DNA of 64,000 nucleotides, from NCBI RefSeq assembly GCF_008312835.1, contig NZ_VSKS01000020.1:1-64000 (forward strand), in the 5' to 3' direction. Shown here piece after piece: positions 42,148 through 51,770 of this stretch. Position 1 is the first letter of the stretch, and every line of letters begins with the position of its first letter. The translations under genes were made by a program, and so were the position numbers. The notes beneath the pieces are model-generated. The model saw only the letters and a program-made list of their open reading frames with translations, was not told the origin of the DNA and did no database searches. The stretch comes from Streptomyces marokkonensis. Its GTDB lineage: Bacteria > Actinomycetota > Actinomycetes > Streptomycetales > Streptomycetaceae.

Positions 42148-45066
42148 TCACTTGATCGAGCACTCCTTCACGTCCAGCGGCTTCGTGTCGCCCGCCGGTC
42201 TGCTGCACAGGACCTCCGCCTTCGAGACGCCCTCCGGGGTTCTCCGGACCCGTGCGAGGACGATGCTGTGGCCGTGCCGTTCGCCGTACAGGGGCGCGTC
42301 GGTGAAGTCGATCGTTCCGGTGGCCATCCCGTCGAGCTTGACGCCCCTCAGGTTGATCCAGGTCGCGGCGCGGCTCTGGCGTACGTCTCCGAGGCTGGCC
42401 GCCCAGTACAGCGCACGCGTGGCGTCGTGGGCGAGGGCCGTCTGACCGCTGGCGAAGTCGGCGGCGTCGTACGTGGCCTCCCCGTCCTCGAGCCAGGGGA
42501 GGTGTTCGACGGCGTCCTGGTAGAAGGCGGTCCCGGACGCCGCTTCCCGCAGCTCGGCCAGGGCGGCGTGGTACAGCGTGATCCGCGGGGCCACGCCGTC
42601 CCGGCCGCCCGTGCCCGAGAACTTGGCCTTGCTCAGGTCGTCACCCGTGAGGATCGAGATCTCCCGGTTCGCGCAGCCCGGTTCGACGCCCAGCTGGGTC
42701 ATCAGCGGCCCGATGTCCTCGACCCGTCCCGCGAAGTAGATCACCGACGGGACGTTCTCCCCGCGGCAGATGCTCTCCGCGTGCAGCCGCAGCTCGGGCT
42801 TGCCGTTCGCCACCCGGTAGCTTTGCGCGGGCAGCATCCGGAAGCCCTCCCGCTTCAGCATCTCGCCGCCGTAGAGGGCCTGTTCGCTGGTGTAACGGTC
42901 CTGCGACTCCTCCGTGTCACGGGCCAGCACCAGGGCGTGCGGGGCCCTGTCCCGGCCGCGCAGCTGCCGGGCGACGAGACCGAGGGCCTCCGCCTGGTGC
43001 TCGTCGGGAGCCGCGAGGCTGAACCAGTTGGAGAACTCCTTCGGCAGGTAGGTCGCCGAGTTGGTGCCGGAGACGACGGGGAGTCCCGCCGAGTGGAGCC
43101 GGCGCGTCACGTCGGGGCTGCTCTGCAGGTCACGGCCGAAGCCGACGACGCCGACGACGGTCGGGTCGCGGTCGGCGTACTCGGCGATCGCGTCGGCCGT
43201 GACGCTCTGGTGGCCCATGTCCGCGCCGCCGTTGGCGAGCAGTACCCGCAGTTTCACCCGGTAGTTCTCGTTGACGACGCGCTGGGCGAGGTAGACGCCG
43301 GCCAGCTCCTCGGCGCCCTTGACCAGGGACGGGTCCACCGGCGACGAGCTCAGCGGTCCCGCGTACACCACCGTGACGTAGGCGCCGGGGTGGTCGCGCA
43401 GCACCTCGGCGTTCTCCGCGTGCACCAGATCTTCCAGCTGGCGCAGCCTCCCGCCCTCCTCGTCGGCTCCGCCGGAGAGGTGAGCGCCGAACCGCACGTC
43501 CCCGGCGGCTATGCCGACGCACTCCGTACCGCCCCCGGGCGCGGGACGCCGCTCGGTGTCGCGGTCGGCGGTCAGCAGGCCCGCCGAGCAGTACGTCCGG
43601 TGCAGTTCGCGGGCGTGGACGACGCCGACGGTGGCGGCGAGGGCGAGGACCACGATCAGGCTGTGCGCCGACCACACGACACGGGCCACGGACGGCCGGT
43701 GCCCGGCCCGCACGCACCGCCAGTCCGTCTGGCGCAGCTGCACCAGCTCGTCACGGGGCAGCGGGATCCTGAGCACCCAGGGCAGGGCGTTGGTCCTGCT
43801 CGGCGACTGATCGGCCCGGAGGTTGCCGGCCCATTCGTCGTACCAGTGCCGCAGTCTCTGCTGCAGGCGCAAGGGCTGGGACCTGAGCGGGGGCTGCGGC
43901 TGCGGTCGGTTGACCGGCGCGCTTCCGTCCGTGCCCCGGTCGAGCAGCGCGGCGTCATCCGCCGCCACGCCCGCCACGATCAGCAGCGGGTCGAGTTCGC
44001 TGCGCCGGCTGCGGACGTCACTGACCGCCCTGATCAGCTCGATGCCGCCGTTCTCCCGGCCCACCCGGCGCAGGAACAGCACCGGCGGCCGGGTCCGCTT
44101 CAGCCCTCGCAGGTCCCAGCTGCCGCGCCGGTGGCTGTCCCGCAGATCCTCGAAGAGCGCCAGCACGTACAACTGGAGGGGGAACGGACCGCCCTCGCGC
44201 ATGGCCTCGGCCACGTCGTAGGCGCGGGCCGCTATGGCCCGCCAGGAGCGCACGGGCCGCAGGAGCCGCACGCTCGTCGACTGGCGGCGGGCGGCGGACT
44301 GGAGGAACGTCGTGGTCAGGAACCACCGGCTCTCCCTGCGCAGCCACAGGAAGAGGGGCGCGCGTCCGGGAACGTGGTTCAGGGCGGCGAGCAGGATCAT
44401 CAGTCCGATGCCCGCCAGGACGGCGACGTACCACTCGGGACGGGTGAGCAGCGCGGTGAACGCTCCCAGGACACCCATGGGGAGGAACTGCTGCACGTCG
44501 TTGAGCAGCACCTGCCGGTTGCGGCGCGAGGGTCTGCGGGGGCGCCAGCGCTGCCGGGCCAGGATGCGCAGAAGGTGCGTCTGGGCCTGCTCCCGCTGGG
44601 CGTTCCCGTCCGGAGTACCCGCCGGGGCGGTCGGCCAGTGCTCGCGCATCTCCGGATCGTCGGTGGCTTCCTGGAGGGCACGTACGAGGCCCAGGCGGGG
44701 GAAGGAGTAGGGCCGGTAGGCGGCGGAACGGTCGCCCCACTTCCGGCTGTCGCCGAGGTCGCGCAGGAGCCGCACGGCCTGGGCCGTGGGGTCGAGGTTT
44801 CCCGGCTGCGGCTCGGTCGGCGCGACGGCTAGGCGCGTACCGTGGCGCTGCTGCCCCTCGCGCAGTTCGTCGACGAGTTCGGTGACGCGGCCGTCGTCGT
44901 CGGCATCCTCGGCGTGCAGCACGATCACCGGCATGGGAGCGTCGCCGGCCCGGAAGTCCTGGATCAGTGACTCCAGTTGTCGTTGGACGTCGATACCCGC
45001 CTCGGTCGACATGCCCGGGTGACCGCCCCGGCAGTCCTGAGGGAAATTCTGGTCGCGGCCGTGCAT
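42148..45066 (-). CDS. Transmembrane receptor-like protein with extracellular periplasmic-binding-protein domain
   Basis: A 972-residue protein. ATG 45066 is chosen because GGGGGG stands six bases upstream. Residues 1-190 are cytoplasmic (VIVLHAEDADDDGRV at about 48-61). A helical hairpin in the membrane spans about 196-230. A second cytoplasmic stretch (PPVLFLRRVGRENGGIELIR, 327-346) is followed by one more helix (462-484). Residues about 505-965 form a type 1 periplasmic-binding fold of the Leu/Ile/Val receptor class (VVGVVGFGRDLQSSPDVTRR, GLPVVSGTNSATYLP, HDATRALYWAASLGD). No ABC permease genes adjoin. It looks like a sensor that couples extracellular ligand binding to a cytoplasmic domain. 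Confidence 0.75.
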   Translation of the reverse strand: MHGRDQNFPQDCRGGHPGMSTEAGIDVQRQLESLIQDFRAGDAPMPVIVLHAEDADDDGRVTELVDELREGQQRHGTRLAVAPTEPQPGNLDPTAQAVRLLRDLGDSRKWGDRSAAYRPYSFPRLGLVRALQEATDDPEMREHWPTAPAGTPDGNAQREQAQTHLLRILARQRWRPRRPSRRNRQVLLNDVQQFLPMGVLGAFTALLTRPEWYVAVLAGIGLMILLAALNHVPGRAPLFLWLRRESRWFLTTTFLQSAARRQSTSVRLLRPVRSWRAIAARAYDVAEAMREGGPFPLQLYVLALFEDLRDSHRRGSWDLRGLKRTRPPVLFLRRVGRENGGIELIRAVSDVRSRRSELDPLLIVAGVAADDAALLDRGTDGSAPVNRPQPQPPLRSQPLRLQQRLRHWYDEWAGNLRADQSPSRTNALPWVLRIPLPRDELVQLRQTDWRCVRAGHRPSVARVVWSAHSLIVVLALAATVGVVHARELHRTYCSAGLLTADRDTERRPAPGGGTECVGIAAGDVRFGAHLSGGADEEGGRLRQLEDLVHAENAEVLRDHPGAYVTVVYAGPLSSSPVDPSLVKGAEELAGVYLAQRVVNENYRVKLRVLLANGGADMGHQSVTADAIAEYADRDPTVVGVVGFGRDLQSSPDVTRRLHSAGLPVVSGTNSATYLPKEFSNWFSLAAPDEHQAEALGLVARQLRGRDRAPHALVLARDTEESQDRYTSEQALYGGEMLKREGFRMLPAQSYRVANGKPELRLHAESICRGENVPSVIYFAGRVEDIGPLMTQLGVEPGCANREISILTGDDLSKAKFSGTGGRDGVAPRITLYHAALAELREAASGTAFYQDAVEHLPWLEDGEATYDAADFASGQTALAHDATRALYWAASLGDVRQSRAATWINLRGVKLDGMATGTIDFTDAPLYGERHGHSIVLARVRRTPEGVSKAEVLCSRPAGDTKPLDVKECSIK

Positions 45067-45307
45067 GGACACCCCCCGTGGTCGTAAGACACATGTGTCA
45101 CAAGCGCCTTGCGAGGATATCGCCCACCCCTGACAACTGCTCCCGGCGAAAGGGCGGTTCGTCGCGGTGGTGATGCCGCCGGAGCGGAAGGTCACTCGAT
45201 CGGGTGATGCCGCACGGCGAGGGCACGTGCGGGGGCGCTGGTGTCGCAGGACGGGCACGGGCCGGTGCGGTGGTGTCGTACGACGGACAGCCCGCGTGCT
45301 GTCGGTG

Positions 45308-45370
45308 CCGACCGCCGACTGCCGACCGCCGACCGCCGACTGCCGACTGCCGACCACCGACCACCGACCA
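45308..45370. repeat. Tandem 7-base repeat, nine units of CCGACYR
   Basis: Nine uninterrupted heptamers: CCGACCG, CCGACTG, CCGACCG, CCGACCG, CCGACTG, CCGACTG and CCGACCA three times. It is not in a gene. The number of units should be variable between strains. Confidence 0.85.
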
Positions 45371-45537
45371 CCGGAGCCGGATGACCGCGGCTCCCGGCTT
45401 CCCCGGCCCCGTCCCGGCCGCCCATCGCCCCGGCCGCGTCCCGGTCGCCCATTGGGCCGCCCGGGTCACCCCGGCCACCCGGTCGCGACGGTGGCCGTGC
45501 GCCCCGTGGTCCCCGGCCGCACGATGGGGCGGTGTCG

Positions 45538-45567
45538 CCGACCGGCGAACCGATCGGTACCGGTCGG
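45538..45567. promoter_or_regulatory. Cluster of three near-palindromic boxes upstream of the betaine operon
   Basis: CCGACCGG (45538-45545), CCGATCGG (45550-45557, within the perfect palindrome ACCGATCGGT) and CCGGTCGG (45560-45567). The outer boxes are exact inverted repeats of each other. The cluster ends four bases before the GAAGGAGG ribosome site. It fits a repressor operator. No regulator gene such as betI is nearby. Confidence 0.5.
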
Positions 45568-45587
45568 ATGCGAAGGAGGCCCCCGCG

Positions 45588-47054
45588 ATGGGCGAGCTGT
45601 ACATCGACGGCGAGTGGACCGAGGCCGCGGCCGGCGGGCGGCGGGAGGTGGTCAACCCGTACGACGCCTCCGTCGTCACCACCGTGGACGAGGCGGACGC
45701 CACCGACGTGGACCGCGCGGTGCGTGCCGCCCGGCGTGCCTTCGACGAGGAGGACTGGGCGAACGCCCCCACCCGCCGGCGCGCCGACCTCCTGATGCGC
45801 GTCCACGACCTGCTGCTGCGCGACATCGACGAGATCGCCCGCACCGAGACCCTCGACACGGGCAAGACGCTGACCGAGGCCCGCGTCGACGTGGAGGACG
45901 TGGCGAACGCCTTCCGCTACTTCGCGGAACTCGCGGGCAAGGACGGCGGCCGTGTCGTGGACGTCGGCCCGGACGTCCTCAGCCGCGTCGTCTACCAGCC
46001 GGTCGGGGTGTGCGCGCTCATCGCCCCCTGGAACTACCCGCTGCTGCAGGCGTCGTGGAAGGTGGCGCCGGCGCTGGCCGCGGGCAACACCTTCGTCCTC
46101 AAACCCAGCGAGACCACGCCGCTCACCACGATCGCCATGATCCGGCTGATCGAGGAGGCCGGCGCCCCGCCCGGCGTCGCCAACCTGGTGCTCGGCTCCG
46201 GAGCGACCGTCGGCGCGGCGCTGACCGCCCACCCCGAGGTCGACCTGGTCTCCTTCACGGGAGGCCTGGCCACCGGACGGGCCATCATGGCCTCCGCCGC
46301 CGAGGGGCCGAAGAACATCGCCCTGGAACTGGGCGGCAAGAACCCCAACATCGTCTTCGGGGACGCCGACTTCGACGCCGCCGTGGACTACGCGCTGGAC
46401 GCCGCCTTCCTGCACGCCGGGCAGGTCTGCTCCGCCGGTTCGCGCCTGCTCGTCCAGGACTCCCTGCACGACCGGTTCGTCGACGCCCTCGCCCGGCGCG
46501 CCCGGGCGATCCGTCTCGGCAACGGCCTGGAGGAGGGGACCGAGAGCGGCCCGCTCAGCTCCGCCGAGCACCGTGAGAAGGTCGAGGGCCACATCGCCGT
46601 CGCCCAGGAGGAGGGCGCCCGGCTCGTCACCGGCGGCACCCGCCCCGACGACCCGGCGCTCAGCCGCGGCTTCTTCCTGCTGCCGACGGTCTTCGCCGAC
46701 TGCGACAGCTCCATGCGCATCGTGCGGGAGGAGGTCTTCGGGCCGGTGGTCACCGTCGAACGGTTCCGCACCGAGGACGAGGCGGTGGCACTGGCCAACG
46801 ACACCCGCTACGGCCTGGCCGGCGGTGTGTGGACCTCCGACGCGAGCCGCGCCCAGCGCGTCGCCCAGCGGCTGCGGCACGGCACCGTGTGGATCAACGA
46901 CTTCCACCCCTACGTACCGCAGGCCGAGTGGGGCGGCTTCGGCCGCTCCGGCGTCGGGCGCGAGCTGGGCCCCACGGGCCTGCGTGAATACCAGGAGGCC
47001 AAGCACATCTACCAGAACCTCGCTCCGGCACCCTCCGGCTGGTTCAAGGGCTGA
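45588..47054 (+). CDS. betB: Betaine aldehyde dehydrogenase
   Basis: A 488-residue NAD(P)-dependent aldehyde dehydrogenase from ATG 45588, with GAAGGAGG upstream. Motifs: APWNYP (146-151), the catalytic general base in LELGGKNPN (E247) and the nucleophile in AGQVCSAG (C281). Family members oxidise betaine aldehyde to glycine betaine. The substrate call rests on context: the next two genes encode a choline-dehydrogenase-like GMC oxidase and a BCCT transporter. It is the first gene of that operon and follows a probable operator. Confidence 0.85.
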   Translation: MGELYIDGEWTEAAAGGRREVVNPYDASVVTTVDEADATDVDRAVRAARRAFDEEDWANAPTRRRADLLMRVHDLLLRDIDEIARTETLDTGKTLTEARVDVEDVANAFRYFAELAGKDGGRVVDVGPDVLSRVVYQPVGVCALIAPWNYPLLQASWKVAPALAAGNTFVLKPSETTPLTTIAMIRLIEEAGAPPGVANLVLGSGATVGAALTAHPEVDLVSFTGGLATGRAIMASAAEGPKNIALELGGKNPNIVFGDADFDAAVDYALDAAFLHAGQVCSAGSRLLVQDSLHDRFVDALARRARAIRLGNGLEEGTESGPLSSAEHREKVEGHIAVAQEEGARLVTGGTRPDDPALSRGFFLLPTVFADCDSSMRIVREEVFGPVVTVERFRTEDEAVALANDTRYGLAGGVWTSDASRAQRVAQRLRHGTVWINDFHPYVPQAEWGGFGRSGVGRELGPTGLREYQEAKHIYQNLAPAPSGWFKG

Positions 47055-47138
47055 CCGGGGCACGGCACGAACAGCCCGTCACCACCCGCCGGACCCCACG
47101 GCACCGACGGCACCGACGGCACCGAAGAAAGGCACTTC

Positions 47139-48689
47139 ATGGCCTCCACCACCCCGCACGGCGCGGAGTCCTCCTACGACTACGTCGTCGTCGGCGGCGG
47201 CACCGCCGGCTGCGTGCTGGCCGCCCGCCTGAGCGAGGACCCCGACTGCCGCGTCTGCGTCATCGAGGGCGGCCCCAGCGATGTCGGTGACGAGCGCATT
47301 CTGCGCCTGCGCAACTGGATCAACCTGCTCGGCACGGAGTTCGACTACGGCTACACCACGGTCGAACAGCCACGCGGCAACTCCCACATCCTGCACTCAC
47401 GGGCCCGTGTGCTCGGCGGCTGCTCGTCCCACAACACGCTGATCAGCTTCCTGCCGCTGCCACAGGACCTCGACGACTGGGTCGCGGCGGGCTGCACCGG
47501 CTGGGACCCGGCGACGATCCTTCCGTACCGCGACCGGCTGCAGACCAAGATCGTCCCGGTGGCCGAGGCCGACCGCAATCCCATCGCCAGGGACTTCGTC
47601 ACCGCGGCCCACCGCGCCCTCGGCGTCCCCGTCATCGACGACTTCAACGCCGAGCCCTTCGCCGACGGCACCGGCTTCTTCTCCCTGGCCTACGAGCCGG
47701 AGGGCAACCTGCGCTCCTCCGCGTCCGTCGCCTACCTCCACCCCGTCCTGGACCGCCCCAACCTCACCCTGCTCCTGGAGACCTGGGCCCACCGGCTGCT
47801 CACCGACGCGTCGGGGAGGCTGACGCGTGTCGCCGTCCGCGGCGCCGACGGCGAACCCGCCACCGTGCGTGCCGAACGCGAACTCCTGTTGTGCGCCGGC
47901 GCCATCGACACCCCGCGGCTGCTGATGCTGTCCGGCATCGGCCCGGCCGACGACCTGCGCCGCCTGGGCATCAACGTCCACGCCGATCTGCCCGGCGTGG
48001 GGGAGAACCTGCTGGACCACCCCGAGTCCGTGATCGTCTGGGAGACCGACGGCCCGCTGCCGCCCAACTCCGCGATGGACTCCGATGCCGGCCTGTTCCT
48101 GCGCCTCGACAAGGGGCAGCCGCGCCCGGACCTGATGTTCCACTTCTACCAGGTGCCGTTCACCGTCAACACCGAACGTCTGGGCTACCCCGTCCCCGAG
48201 TACGGGGTGTGCATGACACCGAACGTGCCCCGGGCCCGCTCCACCGGCCGCATGTGGCTGCGCAGTTCCAACCCGGCCGAGCACCCCGCCCTGGACTTCC
48301 GGTACTTCACCGACCCCGACGGCCACGACGAGCGCACCATCGTCGAAGGGCTCAAACTGGCCCGGGAGGTCGCCGCCACCGATCCTCTGAGCGGCTGGCT
48401 CGTCCGCGAGGTCGCGCCCGGCCCGGACGTCACCTCCGACGCCGACCTGTCCGAGTACGGGCGCCGCGCGGCCCACACCGTCTACCACCCGGCGGGCACC
48501 TGCCGCATGGGCGCGGCGGACGACCCGATGGCCGTCTGCGACCCGCACCTGAGACTGCGCGGTGCCGAGGGCGTGCGCATCGTCGACGCGTCGGTGTTCC
48601 CGACGATGCCCACCATCAACCCCATGGTGACCGTCCTGCTCGCCGCCGAACGCGCCGCCGACCTGCTCACCCGGGCGTCGGAGCGGTGA
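47139..48689 (+). CDS. betA: GMC oxidoreductase, choline dehydrogenase-like
   Basis: A 516-residue FAD enzyme from ATG 47139. The FAD-binding Rossmann motif is YVVVGGGTAGCVLAARLSE (about 15-33). The GMC signature segments RVLGGCSSHN and LLCAGAIDTPRLLMLSGIG follow, and the C-terminal active-site part is HTVYHPAGTCRMG with TMPTINPM. GMC members include choline dehydrogenase, which oxidises choline to betaine aldehyde. Between a betB-type gene and a choline-type BCCT transporter, that activity is the best fit. The 84 bases upstream contain three 9-base GGCACCGAC repeats. Confidence 0.82.
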   Translation: MASTTPHGAESSYDYVVVGGGTAGCVLAARLSEDPDCRVCVIEGGPSDVGDERILRLRNWINLLGTEFDYGYTTVEQPRGNSHILHSRARVLGGCSSHNTLISFLPLPQDLDDWVAAGCTGWDPATILPYRDRLQTKIVPVAEADRNPIARDFVTAAHRALGVPVIDDFNAEPFADGTGFFSLAYEPEGNLRSSASVAYLHPVLDRPNLTLLLETWAHRLLTDASGRLTRVAVRGADGEPATVRAERELLLCAGAIDTPRLLMLSGIGPADDLRRLGINVHADLPGVGENLLDHPESVIVWETDGPLPPNSAMDSDAGLFLRLDKGQPRPDLMFHFYQVPFTVNTERLGYPVPEYGVCMTPNVPRARSTGRMWLRSSNPAEHPALDFRYFTDPDGHDERTIVEGLKLAREVAATDPLSGWLVREVAPGPDVTSDADLSEYGRRAAHTVYHPAGTCRMGAADDPMAVCDPHLRLRGAEGVRIVDASVFPTMPTINPMVTVLLAAERAADLLTRASER

Positions 48690-48779
48690 CCACGGCTCTT
48701 CCGCGCTGCGGAGCCCCGGCGGATGCCGTCGGCCGCCGGCAGCCGACGTACTGGCCCTCAGCGAAGGAGGAACACGACC

Positions 48780-50906
48780 GTGTCGACCACTGGAGCGCAG
48801 GGCCCCGGAGCGACGCCGGAGGAGATGCCCCCGGAGGACGCCCCGACGGGCCAGGTCCGGCTCAAACCTGTGGTGTTCTTCGGGTCGGCCGTCCTCGTCC
48901 TCGCGATCTCGATCTGGGCGATCATCACCCCCTCAGGTGCGGAATCGGCCATCGGAGTGGCCGTCGGCAAGATCTCCGGCTGGTTCGGCTGGTACTACTT
49001 CCTCGCCGCGACCCTGTACCTGCTGTTCGTCGTCTTCATCGCCGTGTCCAAGTACGGCACGGTCAAGCTGGGCCCCAAGCACTCCAAGCCCGACTACGGC
49101 CTCTTCACCTGGGGGGCGATGCTGTTCGCCGCGGGCATCGGCATCGACCTGATGTTCTTCTCGGTCTCCGGGCCCGTCAGCCACTACCTCGCGCCGCCGC
49201 AGGGCGACCCGGAGACACTCGAGGCCGCCCGGCAGGCCGTGGTGTGGACGCTGTTCCACTACGGCATCACGGGCTGGGGCATGTACGCGCTGATGGGCAT
49301 GGCGCTCGGCTACTTCTCCTTCCGCTACCGGCTGCCGCTCGCGATCCGCTCCGCGCTCTATCCGATCATCGGCCGCCGGATCCACGGGCGGATCGGTGAC
49401 ACCGTCGACCTGGCGGCCGTCATCGGCACCGTCTTCGGTATCGGTGTGACGCTCGGCATCGGCGTGGTGCAGCTGAACTACGGACTGAAGGTCCTCTTCG
49501 ACGTGCCGGAAGGGCTCGCCGCGCAGATCGCCCTGATCGTCGTCGCGGTGGCGATGGCCACCGCGTCCGCGGCGTCCGGTGTGGACAAGGGCATCCGCAG
49601 GCTGTCGCAGCTCAACATCCTCCTCGCCACCCTGCTGATGCTCTACATCCTGGTCGTGGGTGAACCGTTCCGGCTGCTCAACGCCGTGGTCCAGAACGTG
49701 GGTGACTACGTCAGCCGTTTCCCGTCGATGACCCTGAACACCTTCGCCTACGACCAGCCCACCGAGTGGCTGGACGCGTGGACGCTCTTCTTCTGGGCCT
49801 GGTGGGTCGCCTGGGCGCCGTTCGTCGGGCTCTTCCTGGCCCGCATCTCCCGCGGCCGCACCCTGCGCGAGTTCGTCGCGGCGACGCTGGTCATCCCGTT
49901 CCTCTTCACCGGTCTCTTCCTGGCGATCTTCGGCAACAGCGCCCTGTTCGTGGTGCGCGACGGGAACGCCGAGTTCGGCGAAACGGCCATGAACATCCCC
50001 GAGCAGGGCTTCTACAGCCTCCTGGAGCAGTATCCGGGATTCCTGTTCAGCGCCGGACTCGCGACGTTCGTCGGGCTGCTGCTGTACGTCACCTCCGCGG
50101 ACTCCGGGGCCCTGGTCATGGGCAACCTCAGCGCCGAACTGCCCACCCCGGTCACCGACGCGCCCCCGTGGCTGCGCATCTTCTGGGCGGTGGCGACAGG
50201 GCTGCTCACTCTCGCCATGCTCATCGTGGGCGGGGTGCAGGCGCTCACCAACGCCACCATCATCATGGGGCTGCCCTTCTCCTTCGTCATGTTCCTGATC
50301 ATGGCCGGGCTCTATCTGGCGTTGCGCACCGAGCGCATGAAGGTGGAGGCGAGGGTGACCACGCTGCCCGCCTCGCTTTCCGGACGTATGCCGCAGCACG
50401 GTCTGCCGGGTGCGCCGAACTGGCGGCACCGGCTGGCGCGCGCGATGGCGTTCCCCAGCAGGCGGGCGGCCGCACGCTTCGTCGACCAGGTGTGCCGCCC
50501 CGCCTTCCAGGAGGTCGCCGAGGAGTTGCGGCAGCAAGGAGTGGAGGCGGAGGTCCTGGAAGGCACCGTCGAGGAGAACGGCCTCACCCATGCCGGCCTG
50601 CGGGTGCCGACCGGCCCCAGCGACACCTTCCTCTACGAGGTCTGGCCGGTCGAGCTGCCGACCCCGGCGTTCGCCACCCGGTCGGTCAGCACGCACGACA
50701 CCTACGTACGCTTCGAGGTCCGGCTCGCCGAGGGCAACCAGGACTACGACGTGATGGGTTACACCAAGGAACAACTCATCGCCGACAGCCTCGACCAGTA
50801 CGAGCGGCACCTGGAATACCTGCGGGTGCGCCACGAGGCGGCCGCCCGCTCGGGCCTTCCCGACCACCGTCCGGACGCGCCGGACGCACACATGCCGGAG
50901 CAGTAG
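48780..50906 (+). CDS. betT: BCCT-family choline/betaine transporter
   Basis: A 708-residue membrane transporter from GTG 48780, after GAAGGAGG. It has the twelve-helix BCCT core, including GAMLFAAGIGIDLMFFSVSG and the Trp-rich FFWAWWVAWAPFVGLFLARI of helix 8. A cytoplasmic C-terminal domain of about 170 residues (from the KVEARVTTLP region) resembles the osmosensing tail of BetT transporters. It would import choline by a sodium or proton gradient for oxidation by the two preceding gene products to the compatible solute glycine betaine. Confidence 0.87.
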   Translation: MSTTGAQGPGATPEEMPPEDAPTGQVRLKPVVFFGSAVLVLAISIWAIITPSGAESAIGVAVGKISGWFGWYYFLAATLYLLFVVFIAVSKYGTVKLGPKHSKPDYGLFTWGAMLFAAGIGIDLMFFSVSGPVSHYLAPPQGDPETLEAARQAVVWTLFHYGITGWGMYALMGMALGYFSFRYRLPLAIRSALYPIIGRRIHGRIGDTVDLAAVIGTVFGIGVTLGIGVVQLNYGLKVLFDVPEGLAAQIALIVVAVAMATASAASGVDKGIRRLSQLNILLATLLMLYILVVGEPFRLLNAVVQNVGDYVSRFPSMTLNTFAYDQPTEWLDAWTLFFWAWWVAWAPFVGLFLARISRGRTLREFVAATLVIPFLFTGLFLAIFGNSALFVVRDGNAEFGETAMNIPEQGFYSLLEQYPGFLFSAGLATFVGLLLYVTSADSGALVMGNLSAELPTPVTDAPPWLRIFWAVATGLLTLAMLIVGGVQALTNATIIMGLPFSFVMFLIMAGLYLALRTERMKVEARVTTLPASLSGRMPQHGLPGAPNWRHRLARAMAFPSRRAAARFVDQVCRPAFQEVAEELRQQGVEAEVLEGTVEENGLTHAGLRVPTGPSDTFLYEVWPVELPTPAFATRSVSTHDTYVRFEVRLAEGNQDYDVMGYTKEQLIADSLDQYERHLEYLRVRHEAAARSGLPDHRPDAPDAHMPEQ

Positions 50907-50977
50907 ACACCCCCGGGCAGGGTGCGGGCCGGCGAGGGGGCCGAACAGCGGTGACGTCCGCCCCGGGTCCCCGGTCC

Positions 50978-51601
50978 CTACGCCTGAACGGCTGACGTCG
51001 CCGCGCATCCCCCCGATCCGGTGCCCGGCACCGGCCCGGTGAGGTCCGGGTCGCCGAACCGCGTGCGCAGGGCCTTGAAGGCCGTCACCTTGTCCTCGCC
51101 GAAGCGGCGGACGTGGGTGGCGTACTCGTCGGGGGAGAGGAACGCCGACGGCCGGGACTTGCTGTGGAACTTGTCCGCGTACATCACCAGCTTTTCCTCC
51201 TCCGTGACCGCCAGGTAGTCGCCGGGCGGGAGGGGCAGGCCCTGGGACACGACGTCGTGCCGGGTGAGGCCCACTCCGGTGTGGTGGGAGCAGAAACGGC
51301 GCAAGGGCTCGGGGAAGCCTTCGCTCTCGAGGATCTCGTGGCCGAGCAGGCCGTGCCGGATGTAGTTCTCGTGGTCCAGACGTCCGTCGTCGCCGTAGAG
51401 GCGGTAGACGCCGATGTCGTGGAGGAGGCAGCCGGCGCGGACCAGCCCGGCGTCCAGGTGGGCGAGGTGGGGCGCGGCCAGAAGCTGCTCGGCGACGCTC
51501 CAGACGATCTCGCAGTGCGTGTGGACGAGGGCGAACGCCTCGGGGGTGGGCGCGTGCCTCTCGTGCAGCGCGCGGATCTCTTCGGGGCCCGGAATCCTCA
51601 T
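50978..51601 (-). CDS. HD-domain phosphohydrolase
   Basis: A 207-residue protein from ATG 51601; a start eight codons upstream is also possible. Metal-site motifs of the HD superfamily: His in VHTHCEIVW, the HD pair in GCLLHDIGVYRLYG, and a further His pair in RFCSHHTGVGLTRHD. HD proteins hydrolyse phosphate esters, often of nucleotides. This small type is common in bacteria and its substrate is not known. It is convergent with the BCCT gene. Confidence 0.83.
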   Translation of the reverse strand: MRIPGPEEIRALHERHAPTPEAFALVHTHCEIVWSVAEQLLAAPHLAHLDAGLVRAGCLLHDIGVYRLYGDDGRLDHENYIRHGLLGHEILESEGFPEPLRRFCSHHTGVGLTRHDVVSQGLPLPPGDYLAVTEEEKLVMYADKFHSKSRPSAFLSPDEYATHVRRFGEDKVTAFKALRTRFGDPDLTGPVPGTGSGGCAATSAVQA

Positions 51602-51770
51602 CGGGGGAGCGTAACAACCGTTCATCGGGCTGAGCCGGGCAGTTCCCGCCGCGCCCTTTTTCACGCGATCGGATGGTGCTCCGGGGAGTGGGCACCTGCC
51701 CGGCCCGCGGGCCGTTCGAGCTGGTGACGGGACTTGCTGTCCATTCTCAGCACGGAAACGGGAGCACACC

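Larger units (their letters stand above)
45067..45587. other. Intergenic region with heptamer array and palindromic boxes
   Basis: 521 bases between divergent genes. It holds the nine-unit 7-base array (45308-45370) and a cluster of near-palindromic boxes immediately before the betaine operon (45538-45567). No gene seen. Confidence 0.6.

Noticed and set aside
41737-44832. A 1031-codon plus-strand open frame
   Set aside because: Lies opposite the receptor-like protein with its recognisable binding-protein domain. No plausible product.
45192-45587. N-terminal extension of the aldehyde dehydrogenase frame back to 45204
   Set aside because: The extension runs through the heptamer repeats and lacks family similarity. 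ATG 45588 has a strong GAAGGAGG site.
48933-51695. A 920-codon minus-strand open frame
   Set aside because: Antisense to the BCCT transporter, then runs through the HD gene in the wrong frame.
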